Assembly: GCA_038363925.1 (NCBI GenBank)
Contig: JAQQWL010000011.1
Coordinates: forward strand, 6,324,001-6,388,000
Source: Apiospora phragmitis
Taxonomy: Eukaryota; Ascomycota; Sordariomycetes; Amphisphaeriales; Apiosporaceae
Direction: 5' to 3'
DNA: 64,000 nt
The notes below the pieces were generated by a model. That model saw only the letters and a program-made list of their open reading frames with translations, did no database searches and was not told the DNA's origin. Of the stretch, positions 25,597 through 37,871 are shown piece by piece (position 1 is the stretch's first letter; every line of letters begins with the position of its first letter). Both the position numbers and the translations under genes were made by a program.

Positions 25597-27333
25597 ATGG
25601 CCGATCCATTTGCCCCGCGCTCTATGAAGCGCAAGAATGTCAAGGGTCTCGCCCTGACACCCGCCGCCCCCAAAGCCTCGCCATCCAGTAATAACGACAA
25701 CGCCGCATCTGGATGGGGAGCTGGCGGCTCTCGACATGAAGATGGCAACGAAGCCCAGCTGGAAATCGGTATCGAGTTCAACTTGGACTTGCGGCAGGAG
25801 GATCTGGAGATAATAAAGGAACTCGGCTCAGGCAATGGAGGTACCGTCAGCAAAATCAAGCATTTGCCTACGGGGACAACCATGGCCCGCAAGGTATGTA
25901 TGGCATGCATGCATGCTTGCTCTGCTCAAGTTGAAGTCTACAGTGTGCTGATAACCTGTGTAATCAGATCATCCATGTGGAGGCCAAGAAGGAAATGCGG
26001 AAGCGAATCGTGCGCGAGCTCCAAATCATGCACAGCTGTAATTCCGAGTACATTGTCAACTTCTACGGAGCATTCCTGAACGAACACAACGATGTCATCA
26101 TGTGCATGGAATACATGGACGTTGGGTAAGTCAGGCGAGGGAAGTTACATGATCATGACAGGGCTAACGGGTTGGCTACAGATCTCTGGACCGCGTGTCT
26201 CAGGTCTTTGGCCCCGTGCGAGTCGATGTCCTGGGCAAGATCGCAGAGGCAACCCTGGGCGGACTAACATACCTCTACGAGAAGCACCATATCATGCATC
26301 GCGATATCAAGCCGTCCAACATCTTGGTCAACTCTAGGGGCTCCATCAAACTTTGCGATTTCGGCGTGTCTGGAGAACTGATCAACTCCATTGCGGACAC
26401 TTTCGTTGGCACCTCGACTTACATGGCACCCGAGCGAATCCAGGGCGAGAGATATACAGTTAAATCCGACGTTTGGAGTTTCGGCCTGTCCATCATGGAG
26501 CTGGCTATCGGCAAATTCCCTTTTGCTGCCAGTGAGCAGCTTTCTGATGGCGATGGAGCCCCGGCCGGTATTCTGGACCTCTTGCAGCAGATTGTTCACG
26601 AGCCTGCACCTAAACTCCCCAAGAGCGAGGCATTCCCGGCCATCCTCGAGGACATGATACAGAGATGTTTGTCCAAAATACCTGACGAGCGGCCAACCCC
26701 GCAGGAACTCTTTGTAAGAAAATCGATGATGGGAGCGCATGGGAATAAAGCCGTACTAACGTATCCTCACAGGAGCGCGATCCATTTGTTCAGGCGGCCA
26801 AGCGCACGCCTGTCGACTTGCGGGCGTGGGCAGTCGGCCTCATGGAGAAGGACAACCGAAAATCTCACTTGGCACCACAACTCTCACCATCTACACAAGA
26901 CCTATTACGTGCCAGCGACTCGCCAACTTATCAAGGTGACGGTGGCTATACACCCACATCCGGAGAAATCCCCATCGCGGGAGCCATTTCATCACCACGG
27001 GACCCCGCCAGCCACTCCCAAAACCGATCGCCGACGCGCAACGGACTCGGCAGCCTCGGACGTGCGGCCGGAGCAGCAGCTCATCCTGGTTTAGGTCAGC
27101 GATCGGCAACGGCCACGTCCGTTCCAAGGGTAGGAACTCCTGATAAGAACCTGCCGGCTAGCGCGAGCCAAGCAACTTTCACACTGCCCGTAAGATCTGG
27201 TCCAGGAGGTCCTCTTCCTCCCCCGCCGCGCAAAGAGACGCCCGACGAGCTGAGGAAAGACAGCCGACGACAGGCTGCCTTCCTCCCGCCGTCGAACGGC
27301 GCCTATGGCAGTGCAGGATACCCACCAAAATAG
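25597..27333 (+). CDS. ste7: STE7-type MAP kinase kinase
   Basis: A dual-specificity kinase of the pheromone/invasive-growth MAPK cascade; orthologues in plant-pathogenic fungi act between the STE11 kinase and a FUS3/KSS1-type MAPK. Four exons (25597-25893, 25968-26125, 26182-26713, 26773-27333) encode 515 residues without a frame break. Visible motifs are the glycine loop LGSGNGGTVSK, the ATP-binding Lys in MARK, the catalytic loop HRDIKPSN, DFG, an activation loop with Ser and Thr positions expected for MAPKK phosphorylation (SGELINSIADTFVGT), and MAPERI. After the kinase domain a Ser/Pro-rich tail of about 180 residues ends in PPPPRKETPDEL and a Gly/Tyr-rich stretch. The short N-terminus with several basic residues before the kinase domain may hold a MAPK docking site (inference). 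STE7 is preferred over the MKK1/PBS2 classes because of the N-terminal and tail sequence. Confidence 0.92.
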
Positions 27334-27859
27334 TTTATACCGTAGATCGATACGCATTATGTCAGTCGCAATAACTACTGGATTCGCGCCCTTCCCCGCC
27401 ACGTTTTACCCCTCGTCTCTTCGAGAGAGATTATCTATTGGCAGGTTGGGCCATTTTGAGGGTTATGATCGTGTGGTAGTTAGGTCCCAAGTATACATAC
27501 ATACTCTGGGATCACGTCGCGTCGACTGTAAGCCGTGACGTCGAGGGAGGTCTAGGGCCGCTAAAGCAATGTGGAAGAATCTTCAGCTATGGATGTTTGG
27601 TCGTGAGAATCATTATGGACATCGTGTTAAATGGAAAGGAGAGCACCTTGACACAAGTATATGTTTGGTAGACGTTCAAAACGCCGCAGCGATGAACAGA
27701 GCATGTCGCGAGGGATGCGGGCACGTCATAATTACCATGTTCTACGGACTGCAGTTTGGAACAGTTTACTTGACCCTGATTTTCGCGTGTGACTGGAATT
27801 TGGACGGTTAGATTAGCGATGAACTGCGACAAAGCTGCATGTGGTGCTTGGGAAAGACT

Positions 27860-29055
27860 TCAATTCTCTGGTATCTCGCGGCCAGCGAAGCCTTTTTCTA
27901 GCAGATGTACTAGCTCATCTAACTTTGTAATGACCATGTCAGTGTGCGCGTGTTCTGCAAGGTGCTCGTTTGCCTTGTTGACCAGCAGTACAGTGGCAGC
28001 TCCCGCCTTTCGGCCTGCCGTCATATCGTCGATGCTATCCCCAACCATGATAAGCCCACTCGCATCTCCTACTTCCTCTCCCGCATCCTCTCCCGCATCC
28101 TCTCCCGCATCCTCGCCCGCCGGTGGCTTCCCGTTGGGCGCGTCCTTCTCCGGGGCCGCGCCCACGCCGGCGGCGGACCGCACGAGGCCCCAGCTCCAGG
28201 CGATGAACAGGATGCCGGCGGGGTTCGGCTTGGGCGGGCGGAACTCGCGCGTGATGACGGGGTGGAAGACGGAGCCGGGCAGGAACTTGGTCAGCAGGTG
28301 GTTGACGGGGGCGTCGAAGTTGCGGGTGCAGATGGCCTTGGGCACGCCGCGGCGGTCGAGGTAGGCCATGAGGTCGGCGAGCCCCGGCTGCGGCGTCTGG
28401 CGCGCCATCTCGCGCCGCTCGATGGCCTGGATCGACTCCATGGCCTCGTCCTGGGCCGCGCGCGGCGTGAGCGAGTAGACGTGCTCCAGGATGTCGACCG
28501 ATTTGGGGATGCCGAGGACGCTGCGCATCTCGCCGAACATGTGGTTCTGGGGCTCGCTGGAGGGGGGCATGTGTCAGTGCGTGTTCCGGAGTGCGTTGGT
28601 TCGAGAAGAAGCTATGCATATATCATGTCACGGTAGCAGGGTGGTAGATGCTGTTTGGCTGCATCCATGTAGCTTGCGTATATATGATGACTTAAGAACC
28701 TGAAGTTCCAGTGATGACTGATACGCAGACTGCTGTAAATCCGCAAGAAGAGAGACCTTTCGAGGTTCTCGGCCAGTAGTAGGCAGTCTTTCAGAAAAGC
28801 CGGGGTTGACTTACACGACCCCGGTAGGCAAGCTTGGCAATCAAGCAAGGATCATGATGTGACAAGATCGATTTTGGGCGAGAAGACCACCAAGTAAGGC
28901 TTGAAAATGAAAGAAGAACCGAACAAAGCTTACCATAGTGTACCATCGACATCGAAGACAACACCTTTTAACTTGGGCCAGTGGCTCATCTGATCAGCGG
29001 CAGCTATTCCGTGCTGCAAGGGAGCGAACCGTCTCGGGCTCGCTTGTTGTGCCAT
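27860..29055 (-). CDS. HAD-superfamily hydrolase (phosphatase-like)
   Basis: A haloacid dehalogenase-type hydrolase, probably a small-molecule phosphatase; the substrate is unknown. Exon 1 (28934-29055) contains motif I, FDVDGTL. A long 377-bp intron (28557-28933, GTAAGC...CTCCAG) splits the codon after it and continues as C-EPQNHMFGEMR. Exon 2 has motif II (ICTRN), the Lys motif (RPPKPNPAG) and motif IV (MVGDSIDDMTAG). The total is 272 residues with the frame intact. Between the Lys motif and motif IV sits a low-complexity insert made of a repeated Ala-Gly-Glu-Asp unit, encoded by three near-perfect 12-bp repeats at about 28073-28120. GC content in exon 2 is markedly higher than in neighbouring genes. 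Its start lies 465 bp from the start of the divergent coiled-coil gene. Confidence 0.88.
28073..28120 (-). repeat. 12-bp coding minisatellite in the HAD gene
   Basis: Tandem copies of CCTCTCCCGCAT (plus strand) encode Ala-Gly-Glu-Asp units in the hydrolase. Repeat number could vary between strains without changing the frame. Confidence 0.8.
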
Positions 29056-29520
29056 AGTACTGATCAGCCTGCGCATCGAGGCTGGAGGGCGTGCAGTGAA
29101 TCTGGATGGTGATATCCTTTGCAGGAATGCGGGCAGGCGCTGTGTAACAAGATTAGGGGCCCTCTATTCGGATCGGAATCCTTCCAATCGGGTCGGGTAG
29201 GTTCAACAGTGTACTTGAATTACTCAAGATCAAGAAGTCATAGTTGAAGCTGGTGTGGCTGGTGCGGCACATGTAGCCCGAAATAGGTGCCTATAGTCCC
29301 GTCTTAGGTAAGTGGGTGTACTTGGGTACTTACGTTCGGCCATGCTGTTACACGGAATCTCCCAGTACGTAAGACAGACAGCTTCTCAATTGTTCTCCCT
29401 CTAGCTAACAGAACAGCAAGCAATTGCCCCAAACCTCCGACGCCAATTGAACTATCTTGACTACGAATACTGTAATCTCCCCACTCGCTTTCTTTGACAT
29501 ATCATACCGCGACAGTCACC

Positions 29521-31452
29521 ATGGCCGACGACGCTGAGAAAGCCGAGAAGCTGGCCGCCGCCAAGAAGAGGGTATGTACTACACAACTCCACTGGCCATC
29601 AGAGAGCCCGACTAGATGAACCACCTGGCTAATCGCACAAATGCGCAACCCAGGTCGAGGCATTGAAGAAGAAGAACGCAAAGAAGTCAGGCGGCTCCTC
29701 CAAGAAGGATAAGAAGGACAAGGATGAGAAGGAGGAATCCACAACCGCCGCCAACGACGAGACCGAACCCGAACACGAGCCCGAAGCCCCAGTCGAGGAT
29801 ACCGCGGCGGCTGACGATGGCAAAGAGAAGAAGAAACTGTCCATCCCGCCCATCCCCGCCGCAGTTCAAGGCCTGAAGATCCAGGACAAGGCGATCGCCG
29901 GCGGCGAGACCCCAGATGTGACGTCACCCTCCGTCCAATCCAAGATGCGGTCCGCCTCCTTCAAGACAGGCGGTCCTCTCTCCCCGGGCTTCCCCTTCTC
30001 CACCCCCGACGGCGAGGTAGCAAGCGCTGCTGATATCTACCGGAAGCAGGTTGCGCGCATCGAGGACTTGGAGAAGGAAAAACAAGAGGCTGGCCAAAGA
30101 GGCTGCCGATGCCGAGAAGAGATGGCAGAAGGCCGAAGGAGAACTGGACGACCTGCGCGAGGCCGGCGACGATGAGAAGAAGGCCGGTGCGGGCGCGGAT
30201 GGAGAGGTCGAGAAGCTGGTACGTATACTAATCAATATGCCTTCTCCAATACCAACTAGAGGCGTCCTACCTACACTGGCTTCGTACTAACACAAACTCC
30301 CTGTAGCAAGCAGAAATCGCCTCTCTCCAGCGCCAGAACGACCAGTTGCAGTCGGCCGCCGCTCGTCGAGGCCATGGCTCTTCACCATCCGTCTCGGCAT
30401 CCTCTCCACCCGCAGCTGAGCTCCAGGCGCAGCTTGCCTCCAAAGCCAGCACCATCGAGAACATGGAGCTGGAACTCTCGCGCCTTCGCGCGCAGGCTGC
30501 CCGTCAAGAAGCCTCCGGAGGCACGGACAAGGACCAGATTGTCGCGCTAGAAGAGAAGCTGGCGCGCGCCGAGCAAGCCGCCTCCAAGGCCACCCGCGAG
30601 CTTGTGGACCTGAAGCGAAACCTCGAGCGCACGACCGAGAAAGCCGTGCGCGAGGGCAGCAGCCGGACCAGCGCCGAGACTCGTGTCAAGACGCTGGAGC
30701 AGGAGAACAGCACCCTGAATGAATCCCTCACGGAGCTCCAGAAGAAACATGACGCTCTCGACAAAAAGGTCCAAGCCCTCGGCAATCTGCACAAGGAAAA
30801 CGACAGCCGGACACAATCTCTGCGACGCGAGAAAGAAGCTGCCGAGAAGGAAGCGGCAGAACTCAAGTCCAAGGTTGAACGACTCGAGACCGAGAACACA
30901 AAGCTTCGCAAGAAGGACGCAGCCGAGGGCGGTGGCGATGATGATGGTATCGACGAGCTCGAGAACGAGGAACGCCAACGGCTCGAGAAGAAGATCCGTG
31001 ACCTCGAAGCCGAGATCTACGACCTACGCCGCGGCATCTGGCACCAGCGCCGACGGGACATGGAAGCGGGCGTGGAAGGCGGAGAGGCTTCGCCCGGCGG
31101 CGATTTCACCAACATTGACCTCTCGGGACCGTTGTCGCCGACGAGTGCCGCGCGCAAGGCGTCGGGTCGGGGCACGGGTCTGGGCGACCTGTTCACCAGC
31201 GGGCTCAACGCGCTCACCGGCGCTTCGCCCGCAGCGGAAAAGGGGGCCGACGATGAAGGGCTTCTCGAGGACGACGACCTCGAGTTCGACGAGGACGCGT
31301 TCCGCCGCGCCCACGAGGAGGACGCCAAGAAGCGCCTGGAGCGCATCAAGGAGATCAAGCGCGGCCTCACGAATTGGGAGGGCTGGCGTTTGGATCTCGT
31401 GGACACGCGGAGGGGCGGCGGCTACGGCGTTGGCGAGGTCTTTGAGATCTAG
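29521..31452 (+). CDS. conserved coiled-coil protein (Golgi-matrix/M-protein-repeat-like), one frame break
   Basis: The protein is almost entirely heptad coiled coil between a Lys/Glu-rich N-terminus and a conserved C-terminus. Exons are 29521-29571, 29654-30218 and 30307-31452. The N-terminus MADDAEKAEKLAAAKKR runs into VEALKKKNAKK. A run of five A at 30078-30082 shifts the frame. With four A the sequence reads IEDLEKENKRLAKEAADAEKRW, clearly a coiled coil, and continues to the splice site for about 586 residues in total. The C-terminus (KRLERIKEIKRGLTNWEGWRLDL) is a block I associate with fungal proteins annotated as M-protein-repeat or Golgi coiled-coil proteins. I would not name a gene. 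A role in vesicle tethering is a guess from the architecture. Confidence 0.8.
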
Positions 31453-32441
31453 TCCGAGACCTGCCTGCCTGTCTTCATTGGTGTCGGTTGTAACGGAATG
31501 GGCATTTTATTTCGGTTTCGGCTTATGAGCGGACCTATACACGTTATGACGAGAGTATCGATGATGAGGATAGATTCAATATGGTTCCTAGATTTTAACT
31601 GCTGCTCTTTAAGAGTTCATGTGATAAAACTCCATGTATTATGGCTGAACCATCCTGGGGATGGTAGGCTGTAATCGAAAAGTCATGACCGAAACGTCAA
31701 GTCCTTGACTAATGTATGATAGGTGATCCGGACAGTATGGCAGTGGACTGTATTTTACTAGTGTGATTAAAGAAAGGAGCAGCTTATATACATAAACATT
31801 GAGAACCAGCAGATATAACAACACCCTAGCCCACACTCGAGGGAGCTATGTACTGAAAGCAAATACGGCCTATTGTCTATGTGTATTTTGGTAACCCCTA
31901 TCATAGGCCATTGCCATGCGTCCTGAAACAGTTCATGCGAGTTTACAAGTCCTTCTTCCTTAGCCGGCCTACCAAAACCGAACAGTGGCCCAAGATAATG
32001 CGGTGCTAGAGAAGAAAGTAGGAAAGAGGGAGATGCAAAGGAACAGCAATCTACCGCTACTTGTCTCGCCTCTCTACATTAAACAGCATATGGTATGGCC
32101 GTGTTGGGACACCTAGGACAAGTTTCCGGGCGATGTTCTATGCCATGCCCATCAAATGGGCCAAAAGAATAACGACTAAAAGAATAAGGATGAAGGAGCT
32201 GCAGGTGTCGTCCGCCTGTCTGTATGTAGGACAAATGCGAAACTGGTATCGATGGAAGAGCTCCAGGCTTCCTAGCAAGCCTTTGTGTGCGGTATCGTAT
32301 ATAGTGGTAGTAGTGAGCCAGAAATAGACAATTAGTCACTGCGAAAGTAACTCGGTTAGCATGTACTCTTAACTAAGAGGGGATGGGGATGGAGAAAAGA
32401 GCTGAGGCGGATATAAGCAAAGAAAAAGGCAACTAGACTTA
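31453..32441. other. convergent intergenic region
   Basis: This is the 3' region shared by the plus-strand coiled-coil gene and the minus-strand phospholipase D gene. Only short random frames are visible. Confidence 0.5.
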
Positions 32442-35400
32442 CTAAATTTCTTTGGGTGCCAGTAGATTGGCTTGATACAGCCAATGGTCACCCTTTTCTT
32501 CGCTCTCAAGCCAGTCATAGGGGAACTGAACCAGATGACCTTGGACCAAGTTGCACAGATCCTCAGCCTCCTCAACCCCGAGGACTTCATACGGGAAGAC
32601 GGGGCCCCGCCGGCTGCCCTTCGTAGTGGCCCGGCGGCGGCGGCGAGTCGAGCCCGTTGCTGTCATGGGCGGGTTGCCACCACCCGAAGACGAAGGCGGC
32701 TTGTCGGTCGAGGAGAACGTCGTTCGCCGGTCGCGTGCCTTCTGTGCCTGCGTCGTGTTATCGACCGTGCCTTCGAACGCAGGGAATGGTATATCCCCCG
32801 CAGGCTGGATAGGAGACGGCGGTTCGGCCGTTGCCGGTCTTGCGTTCAGATTATCCGGGTTGAAGCTGATTTTGGGTTTTGTAGGCTGCTCCGCATCATG
32901 GGGTTCGGATAAAGGTGCCTTTTCTTTGAGAGCCGCATCTCCGCCAATGGAGGGTACTTCGCGGTGCGGGTCTGTTCCATGGTTGCCCTCGCTCTTTTCC
33001 GGCATCTCGGTGCCATTGGGACCGTTTTGGCCCCCTGAAGGCACAGCCACACCTGTGCCGGCACCGCCGGCTTGCCCGTTCTGTCCCTTGGCTTCAGGCT
33101 CTTTGTTTTTCTTTTCACCAGTCATGCTCTCGTGGAAACGCGTAGCATAGTCTTCGAAATCCTGGTAATCTTTCCATGTGCTGACCTCGCTGTCTGGCAT
33201 ACACCGGAAGACCCGACGGTAGAGCTTGGTGTTGTTACCAGCCACACGATTCCACACGTCATCCCAGAATGCAGGGTCCAGTGGATCAAGCATGCAATCC
33301 TTATCGATGACTGCAGCCTGTATATCTGCAGCAAGCGGGTTGGGTTTATCCGAGGGCCCACCGATATCTGTATCGTTGGTTACTGGCAAGTTCGGAAGTT
33401 GAGTCAGTCGTGGCAAGCCAAGCTCGGCTGTCGATTGGCGATTTAACTCGGGAGGTGGCAGCTGGTCGTTACTCTTCGGAGTACTCTGTTCGACGGATTC
33501 TCGACTTGATGCATGGGTGGCACTGGTCGTTAAGTTGTGCTGGGGGTTTAATAGAACCTCGTGGCCGTTCACGATAGCAGTGTCTCGGAGTTTATCAAGA
33601 CCCTTCTCTTTTGCTGCCTTCCAGTGATCGGTACCAGCTCCTTCCAAGGCAGCATCGAGCCTATCTCTATTTTGGGCCTCCGCCTGTAATCTCTTGTTCT
33701 TTTCTGATGACGAGCTTGAGGATGATGTAAACCCGGGATCCTCAGTAGCAGTGGCGTCGTGGTTGAAGCTCGTACCATGTGATGGCGCAGGACGAAGCTG
33801 TGTAGTTGAGCTAGGACCTGCGGCAGAAACATCCAACTGGTCCTGGTCCTGGTCCTGCTCGTCTATACCATAGATGTGATCCATCTCAGATTCATACATG
33901 GCGTCGGTTTCGGCTTCCTCGGCTCTTTCATTCTCCGTGATCTCATCGACCGGCAGACCGAGATGTTCACGCATGAGTCGCACACGAAGAGAGTGGGCAT
34001 ATCTGCCGACTTCGTACGGTTCGCCTGCCATAGTGGACCAGAAGGTCTCAGTGTCCCTGACCACGCACGCAAGCTCCGAGTCCCTGTTACCCAACATTGA
34101 ACGCTCATTGATGTTTGCAGAGCCAATGAGAACGACCCGGTCATCGACAATGAGAGTCTTGGCGTGGATATAAAGCTGCTCGGTCACCAGATGGGTGTTC
34201 CTCAGCTTTCCCCATTGTCTCAAGCTGTAGAACTGGATATATTCCTCCGGCTCAATTCCAGCTTCACGCAGGCGGCCGAAGATTGAGTTAGGACCTCGGC
34301 AGATGCTGCGGTATTGGAATTGCATGATTAACCGGACGCTACTTCCTGAATCTTGAGCCACCGTATTCTGGAATCCCGGCATGAGAGGTATCATTATACA
34401 TGCCTGCCATTCCTCGCCGCGCTGATGCGCTTTGATGATGCGTTCAACAAGTGCGTCGCCAATTCGATTATGTACCTTGGTGCCCAGAGTCTCCGTGCTT
34501 GTGATGAAAAACTGGTTCTCCATGTAGACAAAGTGGTCGGAGCGTTCGATAAGTTCAACATACGCATTCTGGATGCTATGCTCGACGAGGTCCTTGGGGT
34601 AACCTAATGACCAATCTCCAGCAGACCGTAGGATTTGAACCTCGCATGTCCCAGTAAGCCCCAACTGCTCAAGGTCGGTATGGACTGTATCCGGGCGGGG
34701 GAGTAGAAACGGGATGGGACGCGTGGGCTTCCGCTCCCGACGCAGGTAATTCCATCGCTGGATAAAGTGGCGGGTGAGGTCACGCGCAGGTTGGCCGACA
34801 ACCTGCATGGCAATATCATGCCAGGGCATTCTAGGAGTCCTGCTTCGGTCGTACATTTCCTCATACGGCTCGTTGAGCTTGAAGAAGTCGAGCACACGAG
34901 GATTGGAGTAGTCCTTGCCAGGATACATCTGGCAGTGCTCGGAATCCTTCGGTATTTCCGAGTTAGGCTCGAACCCAGTCGGACGGTCATCAGTCAATGG
35001 GTGTTGTGGGCTATCCCAACGCCCGAAGCACAGATCGATCCCACCTAGGAAAGCAATATCGTGGTCGATAATGCAGAGCTTCTCGTGATGGGCGTAGAAG
35101 AATTGGTTCTTCTTCAGCTGGTTTGGAGATCTCTGTACCATGATGTTGGAATGGAGGTGCAAAAGCGAGGACTTGGTGTACTCCGAGTCGATAGGGATGG
35201 CCTGCTCAACATTTCGGTAGATGATGACGAAGATCTTGACACCTTCTTGGGCCTTTTTCTGGAGCAGTCTGTCCAGTCGCCACTTATGACTGATAGCAGC
35301 CGGCCGTCGCATGTATAACTCGGGACTGAGCCACCAGTCATGGATGTAGATAACATCCTGTGCCATGCTAATGGCACGCGATGAGATTCCACATGTAGTC

Positions 35401-37871
35401 ACGGCCGTCAACCAACCACTGAGCAAACACCCCAGTTCGAACGGGCGCAAAACTGTCAAATCTCTGATGTTCATGCCATGGCGTGTTCCTCAGCATTTCG
35501 TTGACGGATTGGTCGAACTGCCGCATTAGATGGCCGTTACGCGAAAACAACTTAATTTTGCGTTCCGAAGTATAGATCTTCACCGAATGATGATTGCCCG
35601 AGACATCCCCGTCCTCGGCGGCCTCTTGTTCTTCTTCGTTAGGGGCCAGGCCTTCCTTATCTTTACCCTTTTGTTTGGACTTTCCCTTGAGCGACTTCAG
35701 CTTGTTCTGTTTTGCCACGATCCTGAATCGGGGGTCAACAAGATAGACATCGTATATGTTCATGTTCGATGGTGACTCGACTACGACAATATAGTTCTGC
35801 CGCACGAGAAACCATTTGCGAGTGTGCCGTGCGATAACTTTCGACGGAGTAAGGACTCTTCGAAAATCAATACCTTTTGACGATTGGATATGAAGGTAGC
35901 ACTCTTTGCCATGGTAAGTTCCTTCGGCGGCAAGGCGAACTCCTAGTGCGGACAATTCTAAGAAACGACACAAGCGGTTGCTGTCGGCTCGGAACATCAA
36001 CCAATGTACCATTTCTTGCAGGTACTTTTCCAGCAACGATCGTTGCCGCTCGATGAATCTCTGTCTTTTCATTGCGGCTTCCATCGCGGCTTTCTGGGGA
36101 TTCAGACTGGACCCCTCAAGCCCTTCTGCTAGGCTGGATGACTGGCGTCTACCCAGCAGGCCCATGCGTGACTTCCTTCTCCTCGCCGTTGCGGGTCGAT
36201 CTGCCTCACTTGCTGTCCCCTCCGCGGCTGTCATCTCTCCTGCGGTAGCTTCAGCAACGGCCTCATCAACCCGTGTTTCGGGGGTTTTTTCGTCCTCGTC
36301 AGAGTCATCAGCTCCGCGAGCACCTCGGAGGTACGGGAATGCTGAGTACGGGAAATGCGGCTGCTTCGGCTTCTTGCGCAAGGCCGCAGTCTGTAGGTAT
36401 TGATTATTCAGCGAAAGCTTGTAGCGTGCATGGAGGTTGATGATGTCGGTGATGGAGCGTTCCACGGTCCATGCCATTCGACTGGGACCGCTGCCATACT
36501 CCAGGGCGAACGTGAAAATCGAGTGCCGTTCACGACTGTTATCGTCTTTGTCGCTTTTGTCGGGCTTGCTGTCTATGACCCTGATCTTGACCTGTTCAAG
36601 CAGGACTGGTATACGCTTGTTGCCGTGCTCGTCTCTCTGTAACATACTAGCAAACATAACAACAGCTGGCGTTACAGCTCTGAGTTCAGCCATTAACTCG
36701 GCCGATTTGTGTATATCGAACTGGTCCGCCTTCTTCTTGCCGCCAAGTAGTTTGAAGGTATTCTTCACTTGCTTCCAGCGCTGGACTCCGAAGGTGGTAG
36801 CTCTGTCAGCCCCAAACAAGGGCCTGCGAGGACTGACCATCGCATCTCCCTCAGAGACGCCTCCTCCGCCTCCACCAAACATCCCAGATATCCTACGTCT
36901 ATGCATGCGAGCAGCTCGCGGGCTATCGGGTTCCTCGCCGCCAGTGTCATATCGTGGACTTCCAACCCACGAAGCCCCACGGCCCCATGCTCTTCGATGC
37001 GTACCGGTCAGATGGTCACGACCCTCTCCCTCAGAAAGACCTCCCCGATGGTCAGTGGCGTCAGGCATGGTAGACCGCCTCACCATGGTCCTAAATCTAC
37101 CAGGTCCAGGCGAGTCGATCTCATTGCCAATCTTGGGGGTATTCTGTGTCGATCTAAGTTCAAGATTCTTAAGGCGCCGGCGCATCCTCTTGCGGCGGGT
37201 CGCCTTTGGTATTTGCTGCCCGGACCCGTCGCCATCTCCCTCATCGCCGCTCTCCTCCACGTCTGCATCGCTTCCTTCTTCGTCCAAGGTATCGGGAATT
37301 CGGTTCGGTCGAGTTGCGACAGGAGAACTGGCTGTCGAAGGAAAAGCGCCTTCCGATGCTCCGGGTGACCTAGGGCCTGGTGTTCCTCCGGTAGCGGCCA
37401 ACGATTTCAACCTGGACATAAATCGTTCACTGCGAGAACGCCCGAACGCATCGGTCGAGTCTCCAGAGTCCTGTCGGGTGTGTCCAAACTCAGGAGGCGC
37501 TTCGAGCACCTGGTCATCTCTAGCAAACTGCACACTGCGTCGCCCTGAGCCCAAGCCATCAGGTAAGGACCCACCATCAAGCTGGGCCTGTAGGCTCGAG
37601 GCCGGCTGGCGATTTGCCTAGGAATACCCGACGGAGAAGCAGCAGTCGAGCCATTATGAGGCGAAGGGTTTTCATGAGGCAACCCGCCATTCAAGTAATC
37701 GGGCGCTTCTTCGAGAACTCGGCCGGAGAACGAAGACCCTAACCCATCATCCAAAGGGAGAAACTCGCGGTCAAGTGAGCTTGTTCCAGGAGGGCCGCTA
37801 GATGCTCGTGCTATCGGAGGTCGACAAGAGCTACCAGGGGTTGGGGTCGTATCCATCGGGCTTCTCGACAT
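32442..37871 (-). CDS. pld1: phospholipase D (PLD1/SPO14 type), two apparent frame breaks
   Basis: Hydrolyses phosphatidylcholine to phosphatidic acid at membranes. Order: a disordered Ser/Pro-rich N-terminus; a PX domain (VKIRVIDSKPDKSD...MAWTVERSITDIINLHARYKL, about 36400-36650); a PH-like region (about 35560-35990); then two catalytic HKD motifs, HHEKLCIIDHD (near 35053-35095) and HAKTLIVDDRVVLIGSANINERS-type (near 34121-34178, in part). The C-terminus ends YDWLESEEKGDHWLYQANLL. Two breaks are seen: near 37617-37618 one G appears missing (PSGIPRANRQPASSLQ when bridged), and near 35381-35388 one base appears extra (DYMWN to SRAISMAQD). With both bridged the gene has no intron and encodes about 1809 residues, near the size of other fungal PLD1 proteins. 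The start at 37869-37871 is the best ATG in frame; an upstream ATG at about 37917 with an intron is a less likely alternative. Confidence 0.88.

Noticed and set aside
27944..28636. 230-codon plus-strand frame over the HAD gene
   Set aside because: It is a by-product of high GC in the minus-strand exon, which holds all the HAD motifs.
32472..33150. Plus-strand open frames antisense to the phospholipase D gene
   Set aside because: They mirror the minus-strand coding sequence, which carries PX, PH and two HKD motifs; the antisense frames show no family features.
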